Positions 25,018-35,249 of a stretch of 64,000 bases of DNA are shown here, piece by piece. How positions within the stretch are numbered: the first letter of the stretch is position 1; every line of letters begins with the position of its first letter. The notes beneath the pieces were generated by a model. The model made no database searches and was not told the DNA's origin. It was given only the letters and a program-made list of their open reading frames with translations. Position numbers and translations under genes: made by a program. This DNA comes from Adiantum capillus-veneris. Its lineage: Eukaryota; Streptophyta; Polypodiopsida; Polypodiales; Pteridaceae. Location: assembly GCA_014529385.2 (NCBI GenBank), contig CM043959.1, positions 1,334,358 through 1,398,357 of the forward strand, read 5' to 3'.

Positions 25018-25877
25018 GCTATGTGTTACCCATTCCCTTCGTGAGAAGGTTATGTATGAATCCCATGCTCCTCATATGCAGGGCATAGAGGTATTCAACC
25101 TACTCTCCAAGGAGTAGAGACGTATTTCTATTGGCCTACCATGAAAGTGGACATACAAGAGTATGTTTCAAAATGTGTAGTATGCCAAAAGACCAAGTAT
25201 GATAGAGGGAAGCAACCTGGATTACTCCAGCCATTGCCTATTCCAAATTCACCATGGGAGAGTATATCCATGGATTTCATCTTTGGATTACCAAGTCTAT
25301 CCATGGGAATACAGGAATATGGACAATAGTCGACAGGTTTAGCAAGCAAGCACATTTTATTCTGTCAAAAGACTATTAAGGCACATCAAATGGCAACTCT
25401 CTTCATATCTCAGATTTTCAAACACCATGGATTACCCACATCCATCGTGTCAGATAGAGATCCTAGAATGACCAGTAATTTCTGGAAAGGTCTCTTTGAA
25501 AATCTAGGAACAAGATTGAATTTTCTCTTCGGCCTATCACCCACAACGGATGGCCAAAGTGAGATAGCCAATCTTACGATACTCGATCTACTCAAGACTT
25601 ATGTTACCGAAGTAGATCAACGCTCACAATGGGAAAAGTATTTACCGCTAGTAGAGTATGCTACAATAATACTGTACATACTTCTACGGGCAAAGCACCT
25701 TTCGAGATCATAGAAGGAAGACCTAAAAGTCCCTTGCTACTAAAAGTACATGGGAAGATCTTCGCCGCCGATGAGTATAGCCGTGACCTACAAGAATCTT
25801 TTCAAAAGATTAGGGAGGCTATAGCCATCTCTCAACAAGGCAAAAAGCTGCTGCTGATAAGCACAGAAGAGCCTTAA
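25018..25877 (+). pseudogene. Gypsy integrase (zinc-binding and DDE core)
   Basis: Split over several frames. The HHCC zinc-binding domain ends in CVVCQKTKYDRGKQPG (about 25180-25220). The DDE core shows SMDFIFGLPS (first Asp), TSIVSDRDPRMTSNFWKGLF (second Asp) and SPTTDGQSEIAN (Glu), so all three catalytic residues are still encoded. The next block STGKAPFEIIEGRPKSPLL leads to the C-terminal domain. Frameshifts near 25080, 25330 and 25660 and a TAG at 25327-25329 break it. The first part of the HHCC domain is out of frame. Confidence 0.9.
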
Positions 25878-26335
25878 TGTTCAAAGAAATGATTGGGTCT
25901 TACTCAAGTTTCCTAAGGCTCGATTAAGGCAAACGACGGGCAAAAAATCCTACGGGCCATCAAAAGTATTATGCTAAACTAGCAAAAAGATACTATGGTC
26001 CTTTCCAAATCTTGAAGCCTATCAATGAGACGGCTTATCAACTCAAGTTGCCCAACCATTGGCTTATACACAATGCCTTTCATGTAAGCTTACTTAAGCC
26101 CTACAAAGGAGAGCCACCAATTGAACCAATTATTGAAGACCCTCCCGAAGTTGAAGACCAAGAAGAGGTGCTACAACCCGAAGCTATCCTTCGGCATGAA
26201 GACAAGGTACTACGATATGGTAAGATTATCGACGGTATCTTATTAAGTTCAAAAATTATCCTTTTGAAGATGCTAAATGGATGCAAGGAGTACAACTTAA
26301 GGATAGTATGAACCTTGTCAATGCTTACAATGCTA
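25878..26335 (+). pseudogene. Gypsy integrase C-terminus and chromodomain-like tail
   Basis: [20 protein letters not shown] and [20 protein letters not shown] precede a chromodomain-like end that starts [10 protein letters not shown] and then goes out of frame. It is the homologue of the minus-strand segment at 1-650, where the chromodomain-like frame ([13 protein letters not shown]) is intact. Chromodomains on gypsy integrases direct insertion to heterochromatin. Confidence 0.85.
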
Positions 26336-26705
26336 CATTAGAGTAAGCAAATGTACAAATTTCTTTTAAATAACTCATGTTTTTGTCTTATATGACTAGT
26401 CCTCTTTTTAATTGTGCACAAATTCAACTAGTATGCATGCTTAGAATCATGTTTGTGATGACGACGTCTCTCAAACACCAAGTAGAATTTGTCACTCTAC
26501 TTTGGGAGAATGAAATAGACTAAAGAGCAGACATGCTTGCGGCAGCTATGTCTCCCAAGCACCAAATGGATTAGTCATCCATCTTGGAAAGATGTCGTAG
26601 GGTAAAAAGGGATCCTTTATCCGCTAAGTATGATTGACTAATGACTAAGACTTTATCTCTTCTACCTCATAGTCGAGGACGACTATGATTTCAAGAGAGA
26701 GGTAA
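26336..26705 (+). other. Gypsy 3' untranslated region ending in the polypurine tract
   Basis: Non-coding sequence between the pol end and the 3' LTR. The last bases, CAAGAGAGAGGTAA (about 26692-26705), are the polypurine tract that primes plus-strand synthesis directly before TGTCAT. Confidence 0.8.
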
Positions 26706-28271
26706 TGTCATAAAATCTAATATCTAACTAACCCAAATGATTTTCTCATATTAAATTGATCACTTAATGTGGGAGAATAAACGGGAACAAGTGTTAAGAT
26801 ATAGGTATGTGCTTTTAGATCTATCTCAACACGGGGCCAATGTAAAGGGGCCCAAAAGGGAGATGGTCTATCAAAGAGCAAGGCTAGCCAATGGAGCATA
26901 AGACCTTAGGGTTAGCTTCATTGAAGACCTCCAATAAATGTGTGTAAAAGTCCTTTTGACCTTAAGTAAGCTAGGGCTGAGCTTGAGGTGGGAACCCGGT
27001 CCAAGCTCGAGGTGCTTGTCCTGCTTGAGGTGCTTGTCATGCTTGAGGTGTTTTCCATGCTTGAGGTGCTTGACTTGCTGCATGATTAAGGTACTTGAGG
27101 TGCCTTGAGAAGCTTGCCTGAGATGCTTGTGGGAACACCCCCTAGTTCAAGTGCTTTGTCATGCTTGATGAGTAGGTGCTTGATCACCTAAAGTCAAAAT
27201 CATTCCTACAAGAGGGGGGGCGAGCCCTTTTCCTAGGAGCTAGAGAGAGAACACCCACTCACACACACAAGGGAAGCCCAACTTGAAGAGGCAGCAAGGA
27301 CACATGTCAGGCCCCTACCATGTTACCTTCATGTGTTGCTTGAAGCCTATTGGCTAAGCTTCAAAGGGGTCCAATGATAAATTACATGAATTATCTAATT
27401 GTTTTAGCATTTATCAAGTCCTCTCTCTCAAAAGGGAAAGGGGGACACTTGTCCCAAGGCTACCCATGTTGCTTGTAATGGCTCTTGCTTGTGATTGGCT
27501 AGGCCTGGAGGGGTCCAATGAGCTTCAGGCATGAGCTACAAGGGGGGGTCGACCCAAGCAAGCTAGGGGGGTGCTAGGGGGATACTCACCCACACACACT
27601 CACAATCACTCTCAGTGTGTGCTATGCAAAGTGCAAGAGCTCCCTCTCCAAGCAAGTAGAGGTTGAGAGCCTACCCCAACACTCTTGGCTATGGAGTGCA
27701 AATCCAACCAAGAGCCATGCTTCAATGCTTAAGCTTGCCATTCTTCTTCTTCATTACTATGCTATTATGTATGCTAGCAACAAGAGTATGATAAGTGAGG
27801 AACTAATTCTTTCTCTTACGAAATGTTTCTTCTTCCTCTTCCCTACCCTCATTCCCTGCTAGCTCTCTCCACCTTCGAAGGTGTTTGAGGTCTTGGGACT
27901 GAGGCTTGGGATAGTTAAAGCTTTATTCAAGTTTATGTTATGTTTGTGGTGCATGAAGCCTTCCATCTTCATGGCATCACCTAGGTCACAAGGAACACAA
28001 AGACTGTATTGTAACAAGTCTCTCTTTATGGGAGAAATCATAATACAAATGCCTATTGGAGGGGGACCGGCTCCACATAAATCGGTCCTCAATTGTTGTC
28101 ATGTTCTCTAAACTCTCTCTTTGCAAAAGTATTGTCTATGCCAAGTTAACTAATTGCTATGATTATGTTGCTATCTTCAATTATGTCTACCGCTATGCTC
28201 ACAAATCATTTCTTGAAAGTACTCTCATTAAATTCCGCTATTCTCAAATTGAATAGGCAAATTCCATTACA
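26706..28271 (+). repeat. 3' LTR of the 8.15-kb gypsy element
   Basis: 1566 bp, nearly identical to 20118-21695. It includes the same tandem GCTTGAGGTGCTTG units at about 26984-27108. Most differences are single missing bases in homopolymer runs. Confidence 0.97.
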
Positions 28272-28478
28272 ACTCCAGGTTCAACTTTTCCTTCACAGGG
28301 TCCAACGCCCCACGGTGCGACGCCGTTGGGTGCGACGCCACGGGCGTCCACCTATCCATCACCTATCCCACCTTCTGTCCCAGATTCACGTCGACGCTCT
28401 TCTGGCAGTTAGCGTCAGGGCAGCTCGCGCGCTAGCGCCGGTCGATCTCGACGAGGGAGCGGAGCTAGTTGTTGTTTT

Positions 28479-28497
28479 GGGGGGGGGGGGGGGGGGG
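28479..28497. repeat. 19-base poly-G run
   Basis: An uninterrupted run of 19 G inside the Gly/Ser/Arg-rich coding part of the TnpA-like gene. The reading frame differs on its two sides. Length is likely to be polymorphic or mis-sequenced. Confidence 0.9.
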
Positions 28498-29279
28498 AAG
28501 TACTACAGATTCTCCTCCACAGTCAGCAACCAATTAATCCACTCCACATCTATCAATTGTTTTCTCAAATTTGATCAACAAGATCCCTACAACCTCACAT
28601 ATATAGAGACAACCATGCACATGCGTTTCTCCAACCCTGAGGGGCAACAATTCTCAAGGCAATGGTTGCAGGAGCATGTCAAAACATTTCTGAAGAACAA
28701 AAAATCTAGTGTGAGGAGAGCGGCAAAGAAGACAATGGAGTCTCCAGAGCATAGCTATCGGCCAGGAAATGTCCATGATGTGGAGTGGGAGACCACTATG
28801 GGCGAGAAAGAGGACGAAACGGCAACCGGTGCGAGGATGTATACGCGTCAAGTTGAGGCCAGATCCCATCAGACTCCTACGCATTATGGTTCGGGAGGAA
28901 AAACGGCTTGGAAAGACAAATATGTAAGTAAAAATATTAGTTTTATTGTAAAAAATCTAATGTTTTTCATTTAATTAATTGGTTGCTATTTTTTGTCAGT
29001 ATAACATTACCATGAGTCGCCCGACCAGAGAAGTGCAGAGATATAGAGAGAACCATACCGAGTATCAAACTTGGTGTTGGTTGTTTGAAAATCAAATGAT
29101 CTCTCAAGAGGAGTTCGAAAATGCGTGCAGAAGTCTGCAACATGTAAGTTTAATCTTATCTAAATAATCAAATTGTTGATTTTATATCAAATATTAAATA
29201 ACAAAGTGTTAATTGTTTCTTTTTTATGGTTTTGCAGAGTCAAGGAGTTCCACGTGAAATGCCGCCAACTCCCCCATGA

Positions 29280-29838
29280 GCATCCTCTATTTTGTATACG
29301 CGGGCCCCGTTTGCCCTATCCCACATGACCATACTCTATTTTGTACAGGCGGGATTTTTTTGCCCTTTATGTAAATGCAATACCTATCATTTTTTGGCTC
29401 AATACCTCCCCCAATTGTAATTCCACTTATGTAAATGAAATTATCAATTTTTTTTTGGCTCAATGTATTGTCCAATTGTGATATTTTGTTGTAATTAATA
29501 ATAATTTTGTAAAATAACTAAAATAAATAAAAAAATAGATGACCTTTTGGATGGTCCTGCAAAGGACAATCCAAACGGTCATCTGTTTTTTTTTAATAAA
29601 TCCCTTTGCAGTAATCCTCGCGATAAGCCTAACGCGGTAATATGTGCGGGTACTGTTGCAGCAAAGCACGCAATAATATTTGCAGAAATATTGCCGCATC
29701 CATTACCGCATCAGTTATCGCTAGACCATTACCGCCAGCTTTGCCGCAGTATTTGCCGCGTACGAGAATTTTTATATTTCAAGTTTGTTTGTTTTTTTGC
29801 GGTAATGTGAGCGATAATACCGCGCATATGTTATAGTG
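29280..29838. repeat. CACTA 3' spacer, right subterminal repeats and terminus
   Basis: 29280-29526 is AT-rich 3' sequence of the TnpA-like gene with a duplicated CATACTCTATTTTGTA motif (29282 and 29329 regions). From about 29560 GCGGTAA/TTACCGC and near variants recur (about 29633, 29700, 29727, 29797), ending in ATAGTG. This mirrors the left end. Confidence 0.85.
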
Positions 29839-29841
29839 ATA

Positions 29842-29967
29842 TAGGCTAGCTCCTAGCACTTGCCCTAAACGGATCCCCAGTCCGCACTGGTCCAGCCGGC
29901 CCTTGGCGTAGGTCCCTGACCCCCTAGGTTAGGTTGGGCCTTGCCCCGTAGGACCCTTGTCCTGACA
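29842..29967 (-). repeat. Short LTR, copy C, second part
   Basis: Continuation of the LTR broken at 12912, ending in CCTGACA at 29967 and followed by the AAGGAT duplication. It has a small GTTAG duplication relative to copies A and B. Confidence 0.95.
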
Positions 29968-29973
29968 AGGATG

Positions 29974-31651
29974 GTAAGATCCACTCAAGGGAAAAAGGTC
30001 TATCTTTAAGAACAAACTTTGGGAAGGGAGGAATGTAGATTTCAGTAGAGCATATGGTTGTCAACCATGTTGTATTTGCAGTTCATGCTACTACTTATGG
30101 AGAAAAGATTCAGCACTCTAAGGTTTCTGTGAGTGATGATGGTGGTAAGTTGTGGGCAAATGTTGTGGAACTATTTAGGAACGGAAAGCTTACAAAGGAG
30201 ATTCTACATGGGTCAAGGGATTGCATATGCCTAGAAACAAGATCGAATGATCTAGTGTGTCAGGTAAAAAGTCTATGTTTGGTGTCAACAAGGTGCTTAT
30301 TGCTAGACACATGTGGTCCGTATGGAAAAAAACTATCTCCAACAAAAATGGATGCAATCCAAAGAATGAAAGATACATGCACAAGTGTCACAAAGGTTAG
30401 GAGGTTCTTGGGTGCACGTGTCTTCTATGTTATTTGGATTCCACACTATATCCATGTAGTAGAACCTCTTTATCAGTTGTTGAGGAATAATCAAAGGCTC
30501 AACTGGGGTGAATCAAATATAAAAGAAGCAAGGAAGCTAAAGAAGTAGCTAGAGTTAGCACCAATTTTGATGAAGTTGAACTACAAATGTGGAAGGACAA
30601 TCATTGTGATTGTGGATACCAATCATACAAGGATTGGATGGGCAATAGGCCAAAATGATGAAGAAGATCACAAGTATGTGGTGAGGTTGGGAGCTAAGGT
30701 ACTAAGTCATCACCAAAGGAACTATCCTTAAATAAATAGAGAGTTGTGGGGTGCACTATTGCATTGAAGAATGAGAAAGAATATCTAATTGGTGCATGTG
30801 TAGTTGTAGAAACAAACTATCTGCCACTACTTGGGATGATCACAAGTTGTTTGACACTAGATATTGATATGTTACGATGAATTGCATACATTAGTGCTTA
30901 AATCTTGATTTTAAGGATATTGTAGGTAAAGACAATGCAGTGGTAGATATGATTTCCAGGGAAAGGTATAAAGATATTTTTTCCATGGCAAGGTACAAAG
31001 ATGAAGAAGACATGATTGATGAAGGTGATAATGTAGTAAGCTCAAAGTTCTATTCCACTACTCAGGTCAAGGGTGATTAAGCTTGCATTTCTAATGCACT
31101 TGAGTAATTTTTGGAGGGGTTGTATGAATTTTAGTGGTAGCTCATTGGATGCTAGTTGAGCACATTTAAAAAACAAGATGGTTGGTTTGAAGAAGAGTTC
31201 AAAAGGATACGTAGAAAAGATTATGGTTATTTTCTAGAGGATGGATACTTGTGGAAGCACCCAAAGAAATGGGATGCTACACCACAAGGGTTATATGTGA
31301 TAGGAAAACCCAAATGGAGCTCTTAAAAGAGTTTCATGATAGTCTTTGGGTTGGTTATTGAGGCATTTGGGAAACCTTTTTCAAATTGAAAGATAAGCAA
31401 TGGTGGAAAGCTATGTATAAAGATGTAACATAGTTTGTGTAAACTTGCAAGACATGTCAAATGTATTCAAACATCAAGTACCGTGATGAGTTGCATCCTA
31501 CATATCCACTAGCTATGCACTACAATGGGTTGGGAATTTAGTCACAATGCCTTTAGGACTCTGGCATATGAGGTACTTGGTCCTTTCTTGAGAGTACATG
31601 ACTAACGAGGTTGAAGGGTGAGCATTGATAACAAAAAACATAAAAGTTGTA
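29974..31651 (+). pseudogene. Outer Ty3/gypsy element: RT end, RNase H, integrase HHCC region
   Basis: Begins right after the composite's AAGGAT duplication. 30330-30530 encodes LSPTKMDAIQRMKDTCTS, VRRFLGARVFYVIWIPHYIH and PLYQLLRNNQRLNWG, the RT thumb/connection of a gypsy pol. RNase H follows in broken frames (VDTNHTRIGWAIGQNDEED, VLSHHQRNYP) and then the integrase HHCC domain (HDSLWVGY, WWKAMYKDV, TCKTCQMYSNIKY) up to about 31640. Stops are numerous. The last codons (NIKVV) stop at the giant insertion, and the reading resumes with CKFLLDDVICQYGC at 61088. It is a different gypsy lineage from the 20-28 kb element. Confidence 0.85.
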
Positions 31652-31943
31652 AAGACCATATTAGGTATTTTGGTAAAAATCTCACATTATGGGAATCTCC
31701 AAATCGACCGAATTCATGTAATTTGGGAATTTTCCACTTAAAGTGGGAAAAATTGAGGTGTGTGGCTAGTAAATAAAGTGAAAATCTCATAGGATTGTGG
31801 TGTTGATAAACACCAAAAGTCAAGAGGATGTACAACACATGGATTTGAATAATAACTATAAATTACATAAAACAAAGGAAGATACAAAAAAGATTTTGTT
31901 TACAAATTGACTAGTATAGTCACAATAGAAGCTCCACATAATT
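31652..31943. repeat. Left terminus of the giant element
   Basis: TIR at 31652-31667 followed by a subterminal region with TTTTCCACTTAAAGTGGGAA (about 31730-31750), whose AAAGTGGGAAAA half recurs in inverted orientation next to the right TIR. No gene; the 3' end of the transposase-like gene begins at 31944. Confidence 0.75.
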
Positions 31944-34900
31944 CTACTCCACATTTGATACCATATCTGAACTTTGATCCAAGTGTGGCTGATGTGCACG
32001 AGTGAGGCCTTCTTTGGCTTTTAGAGCATGTCTTTCTGGAATCTTTATTCTAGAAAATGGTCCTTCTTTGTTGGGTCTCCAGGACCAAACAATTGCATCT
32101 ATAGTTTCCCACACTTGTGGGTCCTTATAGTTGACAGCCCAATAACCCTTCCAACAATTACTGTAAGCTTGAGTATCTGTCATCCCACTTTTTCTCGCGC
32201 AAGGTGCCCAATATTGAATCAAGAGTTTTCTGTAGTTTGGTGATGTAGGCTCATTATCAATGTCAGATAAAGCCATTGCAAGCCACACTGGATAGATTTC
32301 TGTGTCACTCGGAACAAGCATAAGAAAGTCACCTTGGTGCACATCAGACATAGGGTCAAACTCTTCCCTTGGCCTATCTCGTTGAGGCCCACAAAAATGA
32401 TCGTTCAACTCTTCAAGGCCTAGGAATCTTTCTGCTCCTTGTTGCAAATTCATTGTAGTGCTTTGTAGATGAGAATATTCTTGAGTTTTTGGCCAAAATA
32501 TTTCATACAAGACTCCCTCTGATATGATTGCTTTTCCAATCTCTTCAATTACCTTACTCCAATAATCTATCACGGGTCTATAATATCGGGAATACTTGAA
32601 CCATTCCCTAAATTTTTCCAAAATTTTATATAGTTCTTTAGCCCAAAATGACTTCTTCGTGGGCCTTGACATACTCCGCCATTTGTACTAGAGGTGGATC
32701 TCCATGTGGTAACATTGGCTTGCCTTCTGTGTCTGTTTTCCAAAGGCGAATACTTCCACTCCAACTTGATACACCTACATGTGCCTTATATTGCATCATT
32801 GGTGTCTCATCCTGCATAAAGAACCTGAACTGAAGCGGTTTGGAATGTCCAACAAGTATGTCTTGTCCATCACAAAGATAGCCATCACAATATTGCTTGA
32901 AATCAGGGATCTTTGTGAGAAAAAATGGAGCTGGAGATGAAGATGAGCTGTTTCGTAATGTATCCATCAAATGTGGCAAAGTATAGGTTTGTGTAACTCT
33001 CAACTTCTCTGAAAACCTACTAAACATGGCGTCTATGTCCTCATGTGTATGCCCAACCATTAAAAATCCCAGCTGGATGGTTTTGAAAACACCCCTTGCA
33101 ACAAGCATTGACAAATAGGCAAATAAGTATCGATTTTTGTTTTCCCCTGCACAATTATCCAATTGTAGCAACAAGTTCTCTGGCAATCTGCGAAATGTTG
33201 ACCCAATTCCTCTTCTGCAATTTCTGACGACTGCACAATGGGCTCTTTTCCATCACTCAAGTTATGGTAGTCCAAAGCATCCCTTGAGTTCAAAGCATGT
33301 AGTAGTGAAATATTGCTCCTTGGAAGTCCATTTGTTACTAGATCACCAAGAGGATGCTTATCTATCCTCTTGAGGTTATGTGAACAATTAGCAATTGAGC
33401 CAATTGTAAGATTTGGATCAGCTGGCCACAAACCATTCAAGACAAAGTGTCCGTAATGACCTTCTCATGTCCATGAGTGATCATGCCAATCAATGCCACC
33501 TGCAGATTATATCCTGAATCCACACCCTTGGGAACAATGCGTAATCTAGGAATGGCAGTCTTCTTTTGATCCATCTTATCATGGATTATGCATACATATT
33601 TTTGTGGTTGAGTTTCTGAATACGTGCGCCATGCATAATATAGGCTTCTGCAACTCTTTTGTTGTGCCATGTGAACTTCTCTCTCCCTCAAGAGAAGAGC
33701 TCTCTCTTCAAGAGAAGTTTAGCTTCTAACCTTGCTTGATTGAACTACAAATATTGCACTTAGAGAACTCACTCGTCTTTGTTAAAGTGACATGTGGGTA
33801 CTCTTTGTTCCAAATTCTACCAAAAGAAGATTGGGATAGCTTCTTCTCATAGCCCATTTGGTCAAGTGTCGTGTTGATTTCACATAAAATATCCACTTGT
33901 TTGTATGTTGATGGAATCACCCAATTGAGTCTCTCTTGAGCCATCTAGCAGTGTTCTACTTCTATGTGGCATTTTCTCAGAGTTATTTTCCACAAACTCG
34001 TTTAGTAGTGCTCTTGCTAAACTAGTATGTTGAAGTCCCCTTCTCAATGTACATGTGTTCCCATGTACATATTGGCGCACACCATTTTCAAAGTTCTCCT
34101 TGTATCGATAAAATGATGTCTTTGGTATTCCATGTAGCTCATACCATGCTCTACAACAAACAATAGAGCCATTTAGCCTGAATTGGTATCGTGACTTCTC
34201 ATCTTTCTGATAACATATAGAAAGAACATCATAAACATAATTAGTGCGTGATTTTTGAGACTCTCCCCAAAATTGTTGTCGTAACCTTGTCACCATATCA
34301 CGATCTGCAAATTGGCAGCATTTTTGTGCACAACAATCAATGCATGATACCCTTTGAATTGATTTGTTTGAAAGGTAAAAAGTCGAAGCTGGTGCTGCTT
34401 TTGATTTTTGAGTCCTGTTCATGAAAGTGTATCGTCTCTTCCTTGACAACTGGACAACATTACTCCCATCAAGTTTTTTTCCAACATTGCCATCGTTGGA
34501 TACATCCTCATATGTAGCATGCATGCCATCAACAGGAACAAAGCGTTGTAATGGGCTCCCATTCAACATTGTTGTCTGCTTGATGGGCCACTTTAGCAAA
34601 GTGATGCTACCACTTCAACCACATCATGAATGCTTGCATTTTCTCTTTCAATACCCACACCCACACAATCAGGACCAAGTTCCTGAAAGTTGACATAATC
34701 ATGTGGAAAATACATATAAGATGGTCCTTCATTCATGGTTTGCATCATTGTGTCATCTTTTAAAAGGACCTCTGATTTCTCCAAGACTCTCGAATCATTG
34801 CTTCAAATTCTGGGCTTGTCATAGGTATTGCATCTGTAACTAGAGGATCAGAATGATCATGTTCTTCATCACCATTGTAGCTTTCGTGTGGATCAATTAA

Positions 34901-35164
34901 GTTCCCATTTAATACAAAAGATTGCAAAAGAAGCTTTGACCATCGAACAGCACTCCATAATGAGCCTTGGAGAGATGAAGTATCCATTGTAGGAAAAGGT
35001 AGGACCACATCCTTCAAGCATTCCTCCACTAGTATGGAGACATTTCCCAGCCCTATCTTTGTACCACCACAAGTGGAATATGGATCTGTTCTACACACAC
35101 AACCAATACCAACGATTTCATTGTCAAGTATCATATGTACTTTCTCCCCAGATTCGAAGTCCAT
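31944..35164 (-). pseudogene. RNase H-fold transposase-like protein (DUF7869-like), frameshifted
   Basis: One long coding region of roughly 1050 residues, read as consecutive frames 35164-34760, 34784-34593, 34599-33880, 33944-33726, 33691-33437, 33440-33060, 33186-32638 and 32672-31944, with at least six frame changes. The N-terminus resembles the DUF8039-type module of plant transposon proteins (VGIGCVCRTDPYSTCGG). The middle has Cys pairs (CIDCCAQKCC; CNICSSIKQG). The core shows CIIHDKMDQKKTAIP, LQLDNCAGENKNRYLF and GFLMVGHTHEDIDAMFSRFS, which I read as a D-D-E/D triad. The exon starts after a TTACAG acceptor, so upstream exons lie in the repeat-filled region to 38 kb. Family name is from memory; catalysis is inferred. 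Confidence 0.65.
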
Positions 35165-35249
35165 CCTGTAAGTAAAAAGATTACATTGTTAAATCCATAG
35201 TTATAGAAAAATACTCTTCAAACCAAAAATCATGCTACAACATGAAAAA

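Larger units (their letters stand above)
20118..28271 (+). mobile_element. Ty3/gypsy LTR retrotransposon, 8154 bp, recent but RT-deleted
   Basis: Bounded by ACTCC duplications (20113-20117 and 28272-28276), LTRs of 1578 and 1566 bp beginning TGTCATAAAATC and ending CCATTACA, an initiator-Met PBS and a polypurine tract. The internal region encodes gag with a zinc knuckle, protease, a truncated RT, RNase H, integrase and a chromodomain-like end. The LTRs are nearly identical, so the insertion is young compared with its host element. It cannot be autonomous because the RT palm is missing. It belongs to the same family as the fragment at 1-650. Confidence 0.97.
17626..29279 (+). pseudogene. TnpA / Transposase_24-like CACTA gene interrupted by a gypsy element
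   Basis: Inferred exons: a non-coding exon ending at 17781 (donor GTAAGT), then after a 1992-bp intron an exon from 19774 with ATG at 19777 in a good context (ACCATGT). This exon is broken at 20117 by the gypsy insertion and resumes at 28277 in frame. Further borders: donor 28924, exon 29000-29143, exon 29238-29279 ending TGA. The N-terminus is Ser/Pro/Gly-rich. The C-terminal part (YIETTMHMRFSNPEG, WKDKY, then MSRPTREVQRYRENH) resembles the second, DNA-binding protein of plant CACTA elements. Lesions: the gypsy insertion, a TAG at 28410-28412 and a frame change at the poly-G run. Function as terminus-binding protein is inferred from family and position. Confidence 0.7.
12913..29838. mobile_element. 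CACTA (En/Spm-type) DNA transposon, 16.9 kb
   Basis: Begins CACTATGAGAGAT and ends ATAGTG (right end read inward: CACTATAACATAT). A three-base ATA duplication lies at 12910-12912 and 29839-29841, and the interrupted LTR is exactly restored when the element and one ATA are removed. Both ends carry many TTACCGC/GCGGTAA motifs, as expected of subterminal transposase-binding repeats. It holds a TNP2-like gene on the minus strand and a TnpA-like gene on the plus strand, reading away from a shared central region near 17.3-17.8 kb. About 8.15 kb of its length is a later gypsy insertion, so the original size was about 8.8 kb. Confidence 0.95.
5853..29967 (-). mobile_element. Composite LTR element with inverted LTRs and AAGGAT target duplication
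   Basis: Both outer ends are the 5' tip of the same short LTR (TGTCAGGACAAGG) in opposite orientation, and AAGGAT occurs directly outside both (5847-5852 and 29968-29973). Inside, from left to right: LTR copy A (+), a plus-strand gypsy RT/RNase H fragment, LTR copy B (-), a polypurine tract, a 5.4-kb non-coding interior, an initiator-Met-type primer binding site, and LTR copy C (-), which is split by the CACTA element. Copies B and C with PPT and PBS form a normal minus-strand LTR element; copy A and the pol fragment are extra but lie inside the target duplication. I infer that one aberrant cDNA integrated. Confidence 0.75.

Noticed and set aside
29287-29836. Small frames near the CACTA right end
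   Set aside because: They fall in the AT-rich 3' region and subterminal GCGGTAA repeats, with no coding features.
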